A stretch of 64,000 bases of DNA from Ptiloglossa arizonensis (GCF_051014685.1 NW_027478965.1:248001-312000), one strand, 5' to 3'. Positions 24,834-37,688 are shown, counted from the first letter of the stretch. The notes: generated by a model not told the origin, from the letters alone. Numbers and translations are program-made.

Positions 24834-25533
24834 AAACTCGCCCGATTAGAACGGTACGAGTAATTTTCCCCTAGGCCGTTCTAGTTATTAGTTTCGAGCA
24901 TCAGAACTGCGAAAATTTTGATTTTTTCAAACGTTTCTTACCTCAAAACTGCCATATCTCGCGAACGGATTGACCAATCCGCAAAATTTCTGTTGCATCT
25001 GAAAGTAGAAACTCGCCCGATTAGAACGGTGTGAGTAGTTTTCCCCTAGGCCGTTCTAGTTATTAGTTTCGAGCATCAGAACTGCGAAAATTTGGAGTTT
25101 CTCAAGCGTTCCTTACGTCCAAACTGCCATATCTCGCGAACGGATTGACCAATTTGCAAAATTTCTGTTGCATCTGAAAGTAGAAACTCGTCCGATTACA
25201 ACGGTATGAGTAGTTTTCCCCTAGGCCGTTCTAGTTATTAGTTTCGAGCATCAGAACTGCGAAAATTTTGAGTTTCTCAAGCGTTTCTTACATCAAAACT
25301 GCCATATCTCGCGAACGGATTGACCAATCCGCAAAATTTCTGTTGCATCTGAAAGTAGAAACTCGCCCGATTACAACGGTATGAGTAGTTTTTCCCTAGG
25401 CCGTTCTAGTTATTAGTTTCGAGCATCAGAACTGCGAAAATTTGGAGTTTCTCAAGCGTTTCTTACCTCAAAACTGCCATATCTCGGGAACGTATCGACC
25501 AATCCGCAAAATTTCTGTTGCATCTGAAAGTAG
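24834..25533 (+). repeat. Tetramer HOR, copy 2 (700 bp)
   Basis: A tandem copy of 24,134-24,833. Comparing them line by line I found no difference, so this is among the youngest duplications in the window. A different monomer (GGTGTGTGTAGTTTTGCCC) follows at 25,534. Confidence 0.9.
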
Positions 25534-27283
25534 AAACTCGCCCGATTAGAACGGTGTGTGTAGTTTTGCCCTAGGCCGATCTAGTTATTAGTTTCGAACA
25601 TCAGAACTGCGAAAATTTGGAGTTTCTCAAGCGTTTCTTACCTCAAAACTGCCATATCTCGCGAACGGATTGACAAATCCCCAAAATTTCTGTTGCATCT
25701 GAAAGTAGAAACTCGCCCGATTGCAACGGTACGAGTAATTTTCCCCTAGGCCGTTCTAGTTATTAGTTTCGAGCATCAGAACTGCGAAAATTTTGATTTT
25801 TTCAAACGTTTCTTACCTCAAAACTGCCATATCTCGCGAACGGATTGACCAATCCGCAAAATTTCTGTTGCATCTGAAAGTAGAAACTCGCCCGATTAGA
25901 ACGGTGTGAGTAGTTTTCCCCTAGGCCGTTCTAGTTATTAGTTTCGAGCATCAGAACTGCGAAAATTTGGAGTTTCTCAAGCGTTCCTTACGTCCAAACT
26001 GCCATATCTCGCGAACGGTTGGACCAATTTGCAAAATTTCTGTTGCATCTGAAAGTAGAAACTCGTCCGATTACAACGGTATGAGTAGTTTTCCCCTAGG
26101 CCGTTCTAGTTATTAGTTTCGAGCATCAGAACTGCGAAAATTTTGAGTTTCTCAAGCGTTTCTTACATCAAAACTGCCATATCTCGCGAACGGATTGACC
26201 AATCCGCAAAATTTCTGTTGCATCTGAAAGTAGAAACTCGCCCGATTTCAAAGGTATGAGTAGTTTTTCCCTAGGCCGTTCTAGTTATTAGTTTCGAGCA
26301 TCAGAACTGCGAAAATTTGGAGTTTCTCAAGCGTTTCTTACCTCAAAACTGCCATATCTCGCGAACGGATTGACCAATCCGCAAAATTTCTGTTGCATCT
26401 GAAAGTAGAAACTCGCCCGATTACAACGGTATGAGTAGTTTTCCCCTAGACCGTTCTAGTTATTCGTTTCGAGCATCAGAACTGCGAAAATTTGGAGTTT
26501 CTCAAGCGTTCCTTACGTCCAAACTGCCATATCTCGCGAACGGATTGACCAATTTGCAAAATTTCTGTTGCATCTGAAAGTAGAAACTCGTCCGATTACA
26601 ACGGTATGAGTAGTTTTCCCCTAGGCCGTTCTAGTTATTAGTTTCGAGCATCAGAACTGCGAAAATTTTGAGTTTCTCAAGCGTTTCTTACATCAAAACT
26701 GCCATATCTCGCGAACGGATTGACCAATCCGCAAAATTTCTGTTGCATCTGAAAGTAGAAACTCGCCCGATTACAACGGTATGAGTAGTTTTTCCCTAGG
26801 CCGTTCTAGTTATTAGTTTCGAGCATCAGAACTGCGAAAATTTGGAGTTTCTCAAGCGTTTCTTACCTCAAAACTGCCATATCTCGGGAACGTATCGACC
26901 AATCCGCAAAATTTCTGTTGCATCTGAAAGTAGAAACTCGCCCGATTAGAACGGTGTGTGTAGTTTTGCCCTAGGCCGATCTAGTTATTAGTTTCGAACA
27001 TCAGAACTGCGAAAATTTGGAGTTTCTCAAGCGTTTCTTACATCAAAACTGCCATATCTCGCGAACGGATTGACCAATCCGCAAAATTTCTGTTGCAGCT
27101 GAAAGTCGAAACTCGCCCGATTACAACGGTATGAGTAGTTTTCCCCTAGGCCGTTCTTGTTATTCGTTTCGAGCATCAGAACTGCGAAAATTTTGATTTT
27201 TTCAAACGTTTCTTACATCAAAACTGCCATATCTCGCGAACGGATTGACCAATCCGCAAAATTTCTGTTGCATCTGAAAGTAG
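25534..27283 (+). repeat. Third-domain monomers: 8-mer segment plus two monomers
   Basis: The monomer with GGTGTGTGTAGTTTTGCCC and CTAGGCCGATC occurs at 25,534 and again at 26,934, bounding eight monomers that include the TTGCAACGGTACGAG, ACTCGTCCGATT, GATTTCAAAGG and CTAGACCG types. Two more monomers follow, the second carrying CAGCTGAAAGTCG and TTCTTGTTATTCG with GATTTTTTCAAACG. No gene is visible. Confidence 0.75.
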
Positions 27284-30200
27284 AAACTCGCCCGATTACA
27301 ACGGTATGAGTAGTTTTCCCCTAGACCGTTCTAGTTATTCGTTTCGAGCATCAGAACTGCGAAAATTTGGAGTTCCTCAAGCGTTCCTTACGTCCAAACT
27401 GCCATATCTCGCGAACGGATGGACCAATTTGCAAAATTTCTGTTGCATCTGAAAGTAGAAACTCGTCCGATTACAACGGTATGAGTAACTTTCCCCTAGG
27501 CCGTTCTAGTTATTAGTTTCGAGCATCAGAACTGCGAAAATTTTGAGTTTCTCAAGCGTTTCTTACATCAAAACTGCCATATCTCGCGAACGGATTGACC
27601 AATCCGCAAAATTTCTGTTGCGTCTGAAAGTAGAAACTCGCCCGATTACAACGGTATGAGTAGTTTTCCCCTAGACCGTTCTAGTTATTCGTTTCGAGCA
27701 TCAGAACTGCGAAAATTTGGAGTTTCTCAAGCGTTCCTTACCTCCAAACTGCCATATCTCGGGAACGTATCGACCAATCTGCAAAATTTCTGTTGCATCT
27801 GAAAGTAGAAACTCGCCCGATTAGAACGGTGTGTGTAGTTTTGCCCTAGGCCTTTCTAGTTATTAGTTTCGAACATCAGAACTGCGAAAATTTGGAGTTT
27901 CTCAAGCGTTTCTTACCTCAAAACTGCCATATCTCGCGAACGGATTGACCAATCCGCAAAATTTCTGTTGCAGCTGAAAGTAGAAACTCGCCCGATTACA
28001 ACGGTATGAGTAGTTTTCCCCTAGACCGTTCTAGTTATTCGTTTCGAGCATCAGAACTGCGAAAATTTGGAGTTTCTCAAGCGTTCCTTACGTCCAAACT
28101 GCCATATCTCGCGAACGGATGGACCAATTTGCAAAATTTCTGTTGCATCTGAAAGTAGAAACTCGTCCGATTACAACGGTATGAGTAGTTTTCCCCTAGG
28201 CCGTTCTAGTTATTAGTTTCGAGCATCAGAACTGCGAAAATTTTGAGTTTCTCAAGCGTTTCTTACATCAAAACTGCCATATCTCGCGAACGGATTGACC
28301 AATCCGCAAAATTTCTGTTGCATCTGAAAGTAGAAACTCGCCCGATTTCAAAGGTATGAGTAGTTTTTCCCTAGGCCGTTCTAGTTATTAGTTTCGAGCA
28401 TCAGAACTGCGAAAATTTGGAGTTTCTCAAGCGTTTCTTACCTCAAAACTGCCATATCTCGGGAACGTATCGACCAATCTGCAAAATTTCTGTTGCATCT
28501 GAAAGTAGAAACTCGCCCGATTAGAACGGTGTGTGTAGTTTTGCCCTAGGCCGTTCTAGTTATTAGTTTCGAACATCAGAACTGCGAAAATTTGGAGTTT
28601 CTCAAGCGTTTCTTACATCAAAACTGCCATATCTCGCGAACGGATTGACCAATCCGAAAAATTTCTGTTGCATCTGAAAGTAGAAACTCGCCCGATTTCA
28701 AAGGTATGAGTAGTTTTCCCCTAGGCCGTTCTAGTTATTAGTTTCGAGCATCAGAACTGCGAAAATTTGGAGTTTCTCAAGCGTTTCTTACCTCGAAACT
28801 GCCATATCTCGGTAACGTATCGACCAATCCGCAAAATTTCTGTTGCATCTGAAAGTAGAAACTCGCCCGATTAGAACGGTGTGTGTAGTTTTGCCCTAGG
28901 CCGTTCTAGTTATTAGTTTCGAACATCAGAACTGCGAAAATTTGGAGTTTCTCAAGCGTTTCTTACCTCAAAACTGCCATATCTCGCGAACGAATTGACC
29001 AATCCGCAAAATTTCTGTTGCAGCTGAAAGTAGAAACTCGCCCGATTACAACGGTATGAGTAGTTTTCCCCTAGGTCGTTCTTGTTATTCGTTTCGAGCA
29101 TCAGAACTGCGAAAATTTTGATTTTTTCAAACGTTTCTTACATCGAAACTGCCATATCTCGCGAACGGATTGACCAATCCGCAAAATTTCTGTTGCATCT
29201 GGAAGTAGAAACTCCCTCGATTACAACGGTATGAGTAGTATTCCCCTAGACCGTTCTAGTTATTAGTTTCGACCACCAGAACTGCGAAAATTTTGTGTTT
29301 CTCAAGCGTTTCTTACCTCAAAACTGCCATATCTCGCGAATGGATTGACCAATCCGCAAAATTTCTGTTGCATCTGAAAGTAGAAACTCGCCCGATTACA
29401 ACGGTATGAGTAGTTTTCCCCTAGACCGTTCTAGTTATTCGTTTCGAGCATCAGAACTGCGAAAATTTGGAGTTCCTCAAGCGTTCCTTACGTCCAAACT
29501 GCCATATCTCGCGAACGGATGGACCAATTTGCAAAATTTCTGTTGCATCTGAAAGTAGAAACTCGTCCGATTACAACGGTATGAGTAGCTTTCCCCTAGG
29601 CCGTTCTAGTTATTAGTTTCGAGCATCAGAACTGCGAAAATTTTGAGTTTCTCAAGCGTTTCTTACATCAAAACTGCCATATCTCGCGAACGGATTGACC
29701 AATCCGCAAAATTTCTGTTGCGTCTGAAAGTAGAAACTCGCCCGATTACAACGGTATGAGTAGTTTTCCCCTAGACCGTTCTAGTTATTCGTTTCGAGCA
29801 TCAGAACTGCGAAAATTTGGAGTTTCTCAAGCGTTCCTTACCTCCAAACTGCCATATCTCGGGAACGTATCGACCAATCTGCAAAATTTCTGTTGCATCT
29901 GAAAGTAGAAACTCGCCCGATTAGAACGGTGTGTGTAGTTTTGCCCTAGGCCTTTCTAGTTATTAGTTTCGAACATCAGAACTGCGAAAATTTGGAGTTT
30001 CTCAAGCGTTTCTTACCTCAAAACTGCCATATCTCGCGAACGGATTGACCAATCCGCAAAATTTCTGTTGCAGCTGAAAGTAGAAACTCGCCCGATTACA
30101 ACGGTATGAGTAGTTTTCCCCTAGACCGTTCTAGTTATTCGTTTCGAGCATCAGAACTGCGAAAATTTGGAGTTTCTCAAGCGTTCCTTACGTCCAAACT

Positions 30201-30550
30201 GCTATATCTCGCGAACGGATGGACCAATTTGCAAAATTTCTGTTGCATCTGAAAGTAGAAACTCGTCCGATTACAACGGTATGAGTAGTTTTCCCCTAGG
30301 CCGTTCTAGTTATTAGTTTCGAGCATCAGAACTGCGAAAATTTTGAGTTTCTCAAGCGTTTCTTACATCAAAACTGCCATATCTCGCGAACGGATTGACC
30401 AATCCGCAAAATTTCTGTTGCATCTGAAAGTAGAAACTCGACCGATTTCAAAGGTATGAGTAGTTTTTCCCTAGGCCGTTCTAGTTATTAGTTTCGAGCA
30501 TCAGAACTGCGAAAATTTGGAGTTTCTCAAGCGTTTCTTACCTCAAAACT
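27284..30550 (+). repeat. 2,100-bp displaced duplication block
   Basis: The segment 27,284-28,450 recurs at 29,384-30,550, exactly 12 monomers later. Shared markers: GGAGTTCCTC with ACGTCC and GGATGGACC; ACTCGTCCGATT with GTARCTTTCCCC; GCGTCTGAAAG with CTAGACCG; GGGAACGTATCGACC; GTGTGTAGTTTTGCCC with GGCCTTTCTAG; GATTTCAAAGG. Visible differences are single bases (GTAACTTT versus GTAGCTTT; ACTCGCCCG versus ACTCGACCG; one CTGCCAT versus CTGCTAT). Confidence 0.85.
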
Positions 30551-33010
30551 GCCATATCTCGCGAACGGATTGACCAATCCGCAAAATTTCTGTTGCATCT
30601 GAAAGTAGAAACTCGCCCGATTACAACGGTATGAGTAGTTTTCCCCTAGACCGTTCTAGTTATTCGTTTCGAGCATCAGAACTGCGAAAATTTGGAGTTT
30701 CTCAAGCGTTCCTTACGTCCAAACTGCCATATCTCGCGAACGGATGGACCAATTTGCAAAATTTCTGTTGCATCTGAAAGTAGAAACTCGTCCGATTACA
30801 ACGGTATGAGTAGTTTTCCCCTAGGCCGTTCTAGTTATTAGTTTCGAGCATCAGAACTGCGAAAATTTTGAGTTTCTCAAGCGTTTCTTACATCAAAACT
30901 GCCATATCTCGCGAACGGATTGACCAATCCGCAAAATTTCTGTTGCATCTGAAAGTAGAAACTCGCCCGATTACAACGGTATGAGTAGTTTTTCCCTAGG
31001 CCGTTCTAGTTATTAGTTTCGAGCATCAGAACTGCGAAAATTTGGAGTTTCTCAAGCGTTTCTTACCTCAAAACTGCCATATCTCGCGAACGGATTGACC
31101 AATCCGCAAAATTTCTGTTGCATCTGAAAGTAGAAACTCGCCCGATTACAACGGTATGAGTAGTTTTCCCCTAGACCGTTCTAGTTATTCGTTTCGAGCA
31201 TCAGAACTGCGAAAATTTGGAGTTTCTCAAGCGTTCCTTACGTCCAAACTGCCATATCTCGCGAACGGATGGACCAATTTGCAAAATTTCTGTTGTATCT
31301 GAAAGTAGAAACTCGTCCGATTACAACGGTATGAGTAGTTTTCCCCTAGGCCGTTCTAGTTATTAGTTTCGAGCATCAGAACTGCGAAAATTTTGAGTTT
31401 CTCAAGCGTTTCTTACATCAAAACTGCCATATCTCGCGAACGGATTGACCAATCCGCAAAATTTCTGTTGCATCTGAAAGTAGAAACTCGCCCGATTTCA
31501 AAGGTATGAGTAGTTTTTCCCTAGGCCGTTCTAGTTATTAGTTTCGAGCATCAGAACTGCGAAAATTTGGAGTTTCTCAAGCGTTTCTTACCTCAAAACT
31601 GCCATATCTCGGGAACGTATCGACCAATATGCAAAATTTCTGTTGCATCTGAAAGTAGAAACTCGCCCGATTAGAACGGTGTGTGTAGTTTTGCCCTAGG
31701 CCGTTCTAGTTATTAGTTTCGAACATCAGAACTGCGAAAATTTGGAGTTTCTTAAGCGTTTCTTACATCAAAACTGCCATATCTCGCGAACGGATTGACC
31801 AATCCGCAAAATTTCTGTTGCATCTGAAAGTAGAAACTCGCCCGATTTCAAAGGTATGAGTAGTTTTTCCCTAGGCCGTTCTAGTTATTAGTTTCGAGCA
31901 TCAGAACTGCGAAAATTTGGAGTTTCTCAAGCGTTCCTTACCTCGAAACTGCCATATCTCGGTAACGTATCGACCAATCCGCAAAATTTCTGTTGCATCT
32001 GAAAGTAGAAACTCGCCCGATTAGAACGGTGTGTGTAGTTTTGCCCTAGGCCGTTCTAGTTATTAGTTTCGAACATCAGAACTGCGAAAATTTGGAGTTT
32101 CTCAAGCGTTTCTTACCTCAAAACTGCCATATCTCGCGAACGAATTGACCAATCCGCAAAATTTCTGTTGCAGCTGAAAGTAGAAACTCGCCCGATTACA
32201 ACGGTATGAGTAGTTTTCCCCTAGGCCGTTCTTGTTATTCGTTTCGAGCATCAGAACTGCGAAAATTTTGATTTTTTCAAACGTTTCTTACATCGAAACT
32301 GCCATATCTCGCGAACGGATTGACCAATCCGCAAAATTTCTGTTGCATCTGGAAGTAGAAACTCCGTCGATTACAACGGTATGAGTAGTATTCCCCTAGA
32401 CCGTTCTAGTTATTAGTTTCGACCACCAGAACTGCGAAAATTTTGTGTTTCTCAAGCGTTTCTTACATCAAAACTGCCATATCTCGCGAATGGATTGACC
32501 AATCCGCAAAATTTCTGTTGCATCTGAAAGTAGAAACTCGCCCGATTACAACGGTATGAGTAGTTTTCCCCTAGACCGTTCTAGTTATTCGTTTCGAGCA
32601 TCAGAACTGCGAAAATTTGGAGTTCCTCAAGCGTTCCTTACGTCCAAACTGCCATATCTCGCGAACGGATGGACCAATTTGCAAAATTTCTGTTGCATCT
32701 GAAAGTAGAAACTCGTCCGATTACAACGGTATGAGTAGCTTTCCCCTAGGCCGTTCTAGTTATTAGTTTCGAGCATCAGAACTGCGAAAATTTTGAGTTT
32801 CTCAAGCGTTTCTTACATCAAAACTGCCATATCTCGCGAACGGATTGACCAATCCGCAAAATTTCTGTTGCGTCTGAAAGTAGAAACTCGCCCGATTACA
32901 ACGGTATGAGTAGTTTTCCCCTAGACCGTTCTAGTTATTCGTTTCGAGCATCAGAACTGCGAAAATTTGGAGTTTCTCAAGCGTTCCTTACCTCCAAACT
33001 GCCATATCTC
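30551..33010 (+). repeat. 3,150-bp displaced duplication block
   Basis: The segment 31,134-33,010 repeats 27,984-29,860 at an offset of exactly 18 monomers. Paired rare markers include GGTAACGTATCGACC, CATCTGGAAGTAG with ACTCC(C/G)TCGATT, GACCACCAGAACTG and GTAGCTTTCCCC. Differences are few: CAATATGC versus CAATCTGC near 31,626, CTTAAGCG versus CTCAAGCG near 31,751, TAGGCCG versus TAGGTCG. The match ends near 33,010, where GCGAACGG replaces GGGAACGTATCG. The preceding 30,551-31,133 contains ordinary third-domain monomers. Confidence 0.85.
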
Positions 33011-35939
33011 GCGAACGGATTGACCAATCCGCAAAATTTCTGTTGCATCTGAAAGTAGAAACTCGCCCGATTACAAAGGTATAAGTAGTTTTCCCCTAGG
33101 CCGTTCTAGTTATTAGTTTCGACCACCAGAACTGCGAAAATTTTGTGTTTCTCAAGCGTTTCTTACCTCAAAACTGCCATATCTCGCGAATGGATTGACC
33201 AATCCGCAAAATTTCTGTTGCATCTGAAAGTAGAAACTCGCCCGATTACAACGGTATGAGTAGTTTTCCCCTAGGCCCTTCTAGTTATTAGTTCCGAGCA
33301 TCAGAACTGCGTATATTTTGAGTTTCTCAAGCGTTTCTTACCTCCAAACTGCCATATCTCGCGAACGGATTGACCAATCCGCAATATTTTTGTTGCATCT
33401 GAAAGTAGAAACTCGCCCGATTAGAACGGTGTGAGTAGTTTTCCCCTAGGCCGTTCTAGTTATTCGTTTCGAGCATCAGAACTGCGAAAATTTTGAGTTT
33501 CTCAAGCGTTTCTTACCTCAAAACTGCCATATCTCGCGAACGGATTGACAAATCCGCAAAATTTCTGTTGCATCTGAAAGTAGAAACTAGCCCGATTACA
33601 AAGGTATGAGTAGTTTTCCTTTAGGCCGTTCGAGTTATTCGTTTCGAGCATCAGAACTGCGAAAATTTTGAGTTTTTCAAGCGTTTCTTACCTCAAAACT
33701 GCCATATCTCGCGAACGGATTGACCAATCCGCTAAATTTCTATTGCATTTGAAAGTGTAACCTCGCCCGATTACAACGGTATGCGTACTTTTCCCCTACG
33801 CCGTTCTAGTTATTCGTTTCGAGCATCAGAACTGCGAAAATTTTGAGTTTCTCAAGCGTTTCTTACCTCCAAACTGCCATATCTCGTGAACGGATTGACC
33901 AATCCGCAAAATTTCTGTTGCATTTGAAAGTGGAAACTCGCCCGATTACAGCGGTATGCCTACTTTTCCCCAAGCCGTTCTAGTTATTCGTTTCGAGCAT
34001 CAGAACTGCGAAAATTTTGAGTTTCTCAAGCGTTTCATACATCCAAACTGCCATATCTCGCGAACGGATTGACCAATCCGCAAAATTTCTGTTGCATCTG
34101 AAAGTAGAATCTTTCCCGATTAGAACGGTGTGAGTAGTTTTCCCCTAGGCCGTTCTAGTTATTAGTTTCGAACATCAGAACTGCGAAAATTTGGAGTTTC
34201 TCAAGCGTTTCTTACCTCAAAGCTGCCATATCTCGGGAACGGATTGACCAATTCGCAAAATTTCTGTTGCATCTGAAAGTAGAAGCTCGCCCGATTACAA
34301 CGGTATGAGTAGTTTTCCCCTAGGCCGTTCTAGATATTCGTTTCGAGCATCAGAACTGCGAAAATTTTGAGTTTCCCAAGCGTTTCTTACCTCAAAATTG
34401 CCATATATCGCGAACGGATTGACAAATCCGCAAAATTTCTGTTGCATCTGAAAGTAGAAACTCGCCCGATTACAACGGTATGAGTAGTTTTCCCCTAGGC
34501 CGTTCTTGTTATTCGTTTCGAGCATCAGAACTGCGAAAATTTGGAGTTTCTCAAGCGTTCCTTACCTCCAAACTGCCACATCTCGCGAACGGATTGACCA
34601 ATCCGCAAAATTTCTGTTGCATCTGAAAGTAGATACTCGCCCGATTACAACGGTTTGTGTAGTCTTCCCCTAGGCCGTTCTAGTTAATCGTTTCGAGCAT
34701 CAGATCTGCGAAAATTTTGAGTTTTTCAAGCGTTTCTTACCTCCAAACTGCCATATCTCGCGAACGGATTGACCAATCCGCAAAATTTCTGTTGCATCTG
34801 AAAGTAGAAACTTGCCCGATTAGAACGGTGTGAGTGGTTTTCCCCTAGGCCGTTCTAGTTATTCGTTACGAGCATCAGAACTGCGAAAATTTTGAGTTTC
34901 CCGAGCGTTTCTTACCTCAAAATTGCCATATCTCGCGAACGGATTGACAAATCCGCAAAATTTCTGTTGCATCTGAAAGTAGAAACTTGCCCGATTACAA
35001 CGGTATGAGTAGTTTTCCCCTAGGCCGTTCTTGTTATTCGTTTCGAGCATCAGAACTGCGAAAATTTTGAGTTTCTCAAGCGTTTCTTACCTCCAAACTG
35101 CCATATCTCGTGAACGGATTGACCAATCCGCAAAATTTCTTTTGCATCTGAAAGTGGAAACTCGCCCGATTACAGCGGTATGCCTACTTTTCCCCAGGCC
35201 GTTCTAGTTATTCGTTTCGAGCATCAGAACTGCGAAAATTTTGAGTTTCTCAAGCGTTTCATACCTCCAAACTGCCATATCTCGCGAACGGATTGACCAA
35301 TCCGCAAAATTTCTGTTGCATCTGAAAGTAGAAACTTGCCCGATTAGAACGGTGTGAGTAGTTTCCCCTAGGCCGTCCTAGTTATTCGTTTCGAGCATCA
35401 GAACTGCGAAAATTTTGAGTTTCTCAAGCGTTTCTTACCTCAAAATTGCCATATCTCGCGAACGGATTGACAAATCCGCAAAATTTCTGTTGCTTCTGAA
35501 AGTAGAAACTCGCCCGATTACAACGGTATGAGTAGTTTTCCCCTAGGCCGTTCTTGTTATTCGTTTCGAGCATCAGAACTGCGAAAATTTGGAGTTTCTC
35601 AAGCGTTCCTTACCTCCAAACTGCCACATCTCGCGAACGGATTGACCAATCCGCAAAATTTCTGTTGCATCTGAAAGTAGATACTCGCCCGATTACAACG
35701 GTTTGTGTAGTCTTCCCCTAGGCCGTTCTAGTTAATCGGTTCGAGCATCAGATCTGCGAAAATTTTGAGTTTTTCAAGCGTTTCTTACCTCAAAACTGCC
35801 ATATCTCGCGAACGGATTGACCAATCCGCAAAATTTCTATTGCATCTGAAAGTAGATACTCGCCCGATTAGAACGATGTGAGTAGTTTTCCCCTAGGGCG
35901 TTCTAGTTATTAGTTTCGAGCATCAGAACTGCGAATATT
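33011..35939 (+). repeat. Mixed transition zone between third and fifth domains
   Basis: Monomers combine third-domain marks (GACCACCAG, CTTCTAG, GTGTGAG) with fifth-domain ones (CCACATCTCG, GATACTCG with GGTTTGTGTAGTC, CAAAATTGCC, AAACTTGCCC, TTTTCCCCAGG). Private substitutions are common (TTTGAAAGTGTAACC near 33,748, CATATATCGCG near 34,402, TTTCCTTTAGG near 33,616). The series CCACATC, GATACTCG, AGATCTGCG appears near 34,577 and 35,625, six monomers apart. This looks like an older, less homogenised interval. No gene is visible. Confidence 0.7.
35862..35878 (-). other. CENP-B-box-like motif, one of the best-matching copies
   Basis: The mammalian CENP-B box core is nTTCGnnnnAnnCGGGn (established knowledge). 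The minus strand here matches 8 of its 9 fixed positions; the plus strand reads GCCCGATTAGAACGATG. The array consensus at monomer positions 7-23 (plus strand GCCCGATTACAACGGTA) matches 7 of 9. I counted 14 monomers with the 8-of-9 AACGATGTG form, all between 35.8 and 51.3 kb. I found no 9-of-9 match. Binding of a CENP-B-like protein is speculative. Confidence 0.4.
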
Positions 35940-37688
35940 TTGAGTTTCTCAAGCGTTTCTTACCTCAAAACTGCCATATCTCGCGAACGGATTGACCAAT
36001 CCGCAAAATTTCTGTTGCATTTGAAAGTGGAACCTCGCCTGATTACAACGGTATGCGTACTATTCCCCTACGCCGTTCTAGTTATTCGTTTCGAGCATCA
36101 GAACTGCGAAAATTTTGAGTTTCTCAAGCGTTTCTTACCTCCAAACTGCCATATCTCGTGAACGGATTGACCAATCCGCAAAATTTCTGTTGCATCTGAA
36201 AGTGGAAACTCGCCCGATTACAGCGGTATGCCTACTTTTCCCCAGGCCGTTCTAGTTATTCGTTTCGAGCATCAGAACTGCGAAAATTTTGAGTTTCTCA
36301 AGCGTTTCATACATCCAAACTGCCATATCTCGCGAACGGATTGACCAATCCGCAAAATTTCTGTTGCATCTGAAAGTAGAAACTTGCCCGATTAGAACGG
36401 TGTGAGTAGTTTTCCCCTAGGCCGTCCTAGTTATTCGTTTCGAGCATCAGAACTGCGAAAATTTTGTGTTTCTCAAGCGTTTCTTACTTCAAAATTGCCA
36501 TATCTCGCGAACGGATTGACAAAACCGCAAAATTTCTGTTGCATCTGAAAGTAGAAACTCGCCCGATTACAACGGTATGATTAGTTTTCCCCTAGGCCGT
36601 TCTTGTTATTCGTTTCGAGCATCAGAACTGCGAAAATTTGGAGTTTCTCAAGCGTTCCTTACCTCCAAACTGCCACATCTCGCGAACGGATTGACCAATC
36701 CGCAAAATTTCTGTTGCATCTGAAAGTAGATACTCGCCCGATTACAACGGTTTGTGTAGTCTTCCCCTAGGCCGTTCTAGTTAATCGGTTCGAGCATCAG
36801 ATCTGCGAAAATTTTGAGTTTTTCAAGCGTTTCTTACCTCAAAACTGCCATATCTCGCGAACGGATTGACCAATCCGCAAAATTTCTATTGCATCTGAAA
36901 GTAGAAACTCGCCCGATTAGAACGATGTGAGTAGTTTTCCCCTAGGCCGTTCTAGTTATTCGTTTCGAGCATCAGAACTGCGAAAATTTTGAGTTTCTCA
37001 AGCGTTTCTTACCTCAAAACTGCCATATCTCGCGAACGGATTGACAAATCCGCAAAATTTCTGTTGCATCTGAAAGTAGAAACTCGCCCGATTGCAACGG
37101 TATGAGTAGTTTTCCCCTAGGCCGTTCTAGTTATTAGTTTCGAGCATCAGAACTGCGAAAATTTTGATTTTTTCAAAAGTTTCTTACCTCAAAACTGCCA
37201 TATCTCGTGAATGGATTGACCAATCCGCAAAATTTCTGTTGCATCTGAAAGTAGAAACTCGCCCGATTACAACGGTTTGAGTAGTTTTCCCCTAGACCGT
37301 TCTAGTTATTCGTTTCGAGCATCAGAACTGCGAAAATTTTGAGTTTCTCAAGCGTTTCTTACCTCAAAATTGCCATATCTCGCGAACGGATTGACAAATC
37401 CGCAAAATTTCTGTTGCATCTGAAAGTAGAAACTCGCCCGATTACAACGGTATGAGTAGTTTTCCCCTAGGCCGTTCTTGTTATTCGTTTCGAGCATCAG
37501 AACTGCGAAAATTTGGAGTTTTTCAAGCGTTTCTTACCTCAAAACTGCCATATCTCGCGAACGGATTGACCAATCCGCAAAATTTCTATTGCATCTGAAA
37601 GTAGATACTCGCCCGATTAGAACGATGTGAGTAGTTTTCCCCTAGGGCGTTCTAGTTATTAGTTTCGAGCATCAGAACTGCGAATATT
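35940..37688 (+). repeat. Ten-monomer, shortened unit of the 13-mer HOR
   Basis: Using the 13-mer type order M1-M12 seen downstream (with M1 = GCATTTGAAAGTGGAACC and CTACGCCG), this unit has M1, M3, M4, M5, M6, M7, M8, M9, M10 and M12. M2 is absent. M11 is lost by an internal join near 37,510: GGAG of M11 runs straight into the TTTTTCAAG of M12. The length is 1,749 (10 x 175 minus the C-tract deletion of M3, TTTTCCCCAGG). Confidence 0.8.

Noticed and set aside
35735..35755. RNA polymerase III B-box-like GGTTCGAGC in AATCGGTTCGAGCATC
   Set aside because: Only GGTTCGA matches; the closing CC is absent, there is no A box at a suitable distance and no T-run terminator nearby. It comes from a T to G change in the common CGTTTCGAG.
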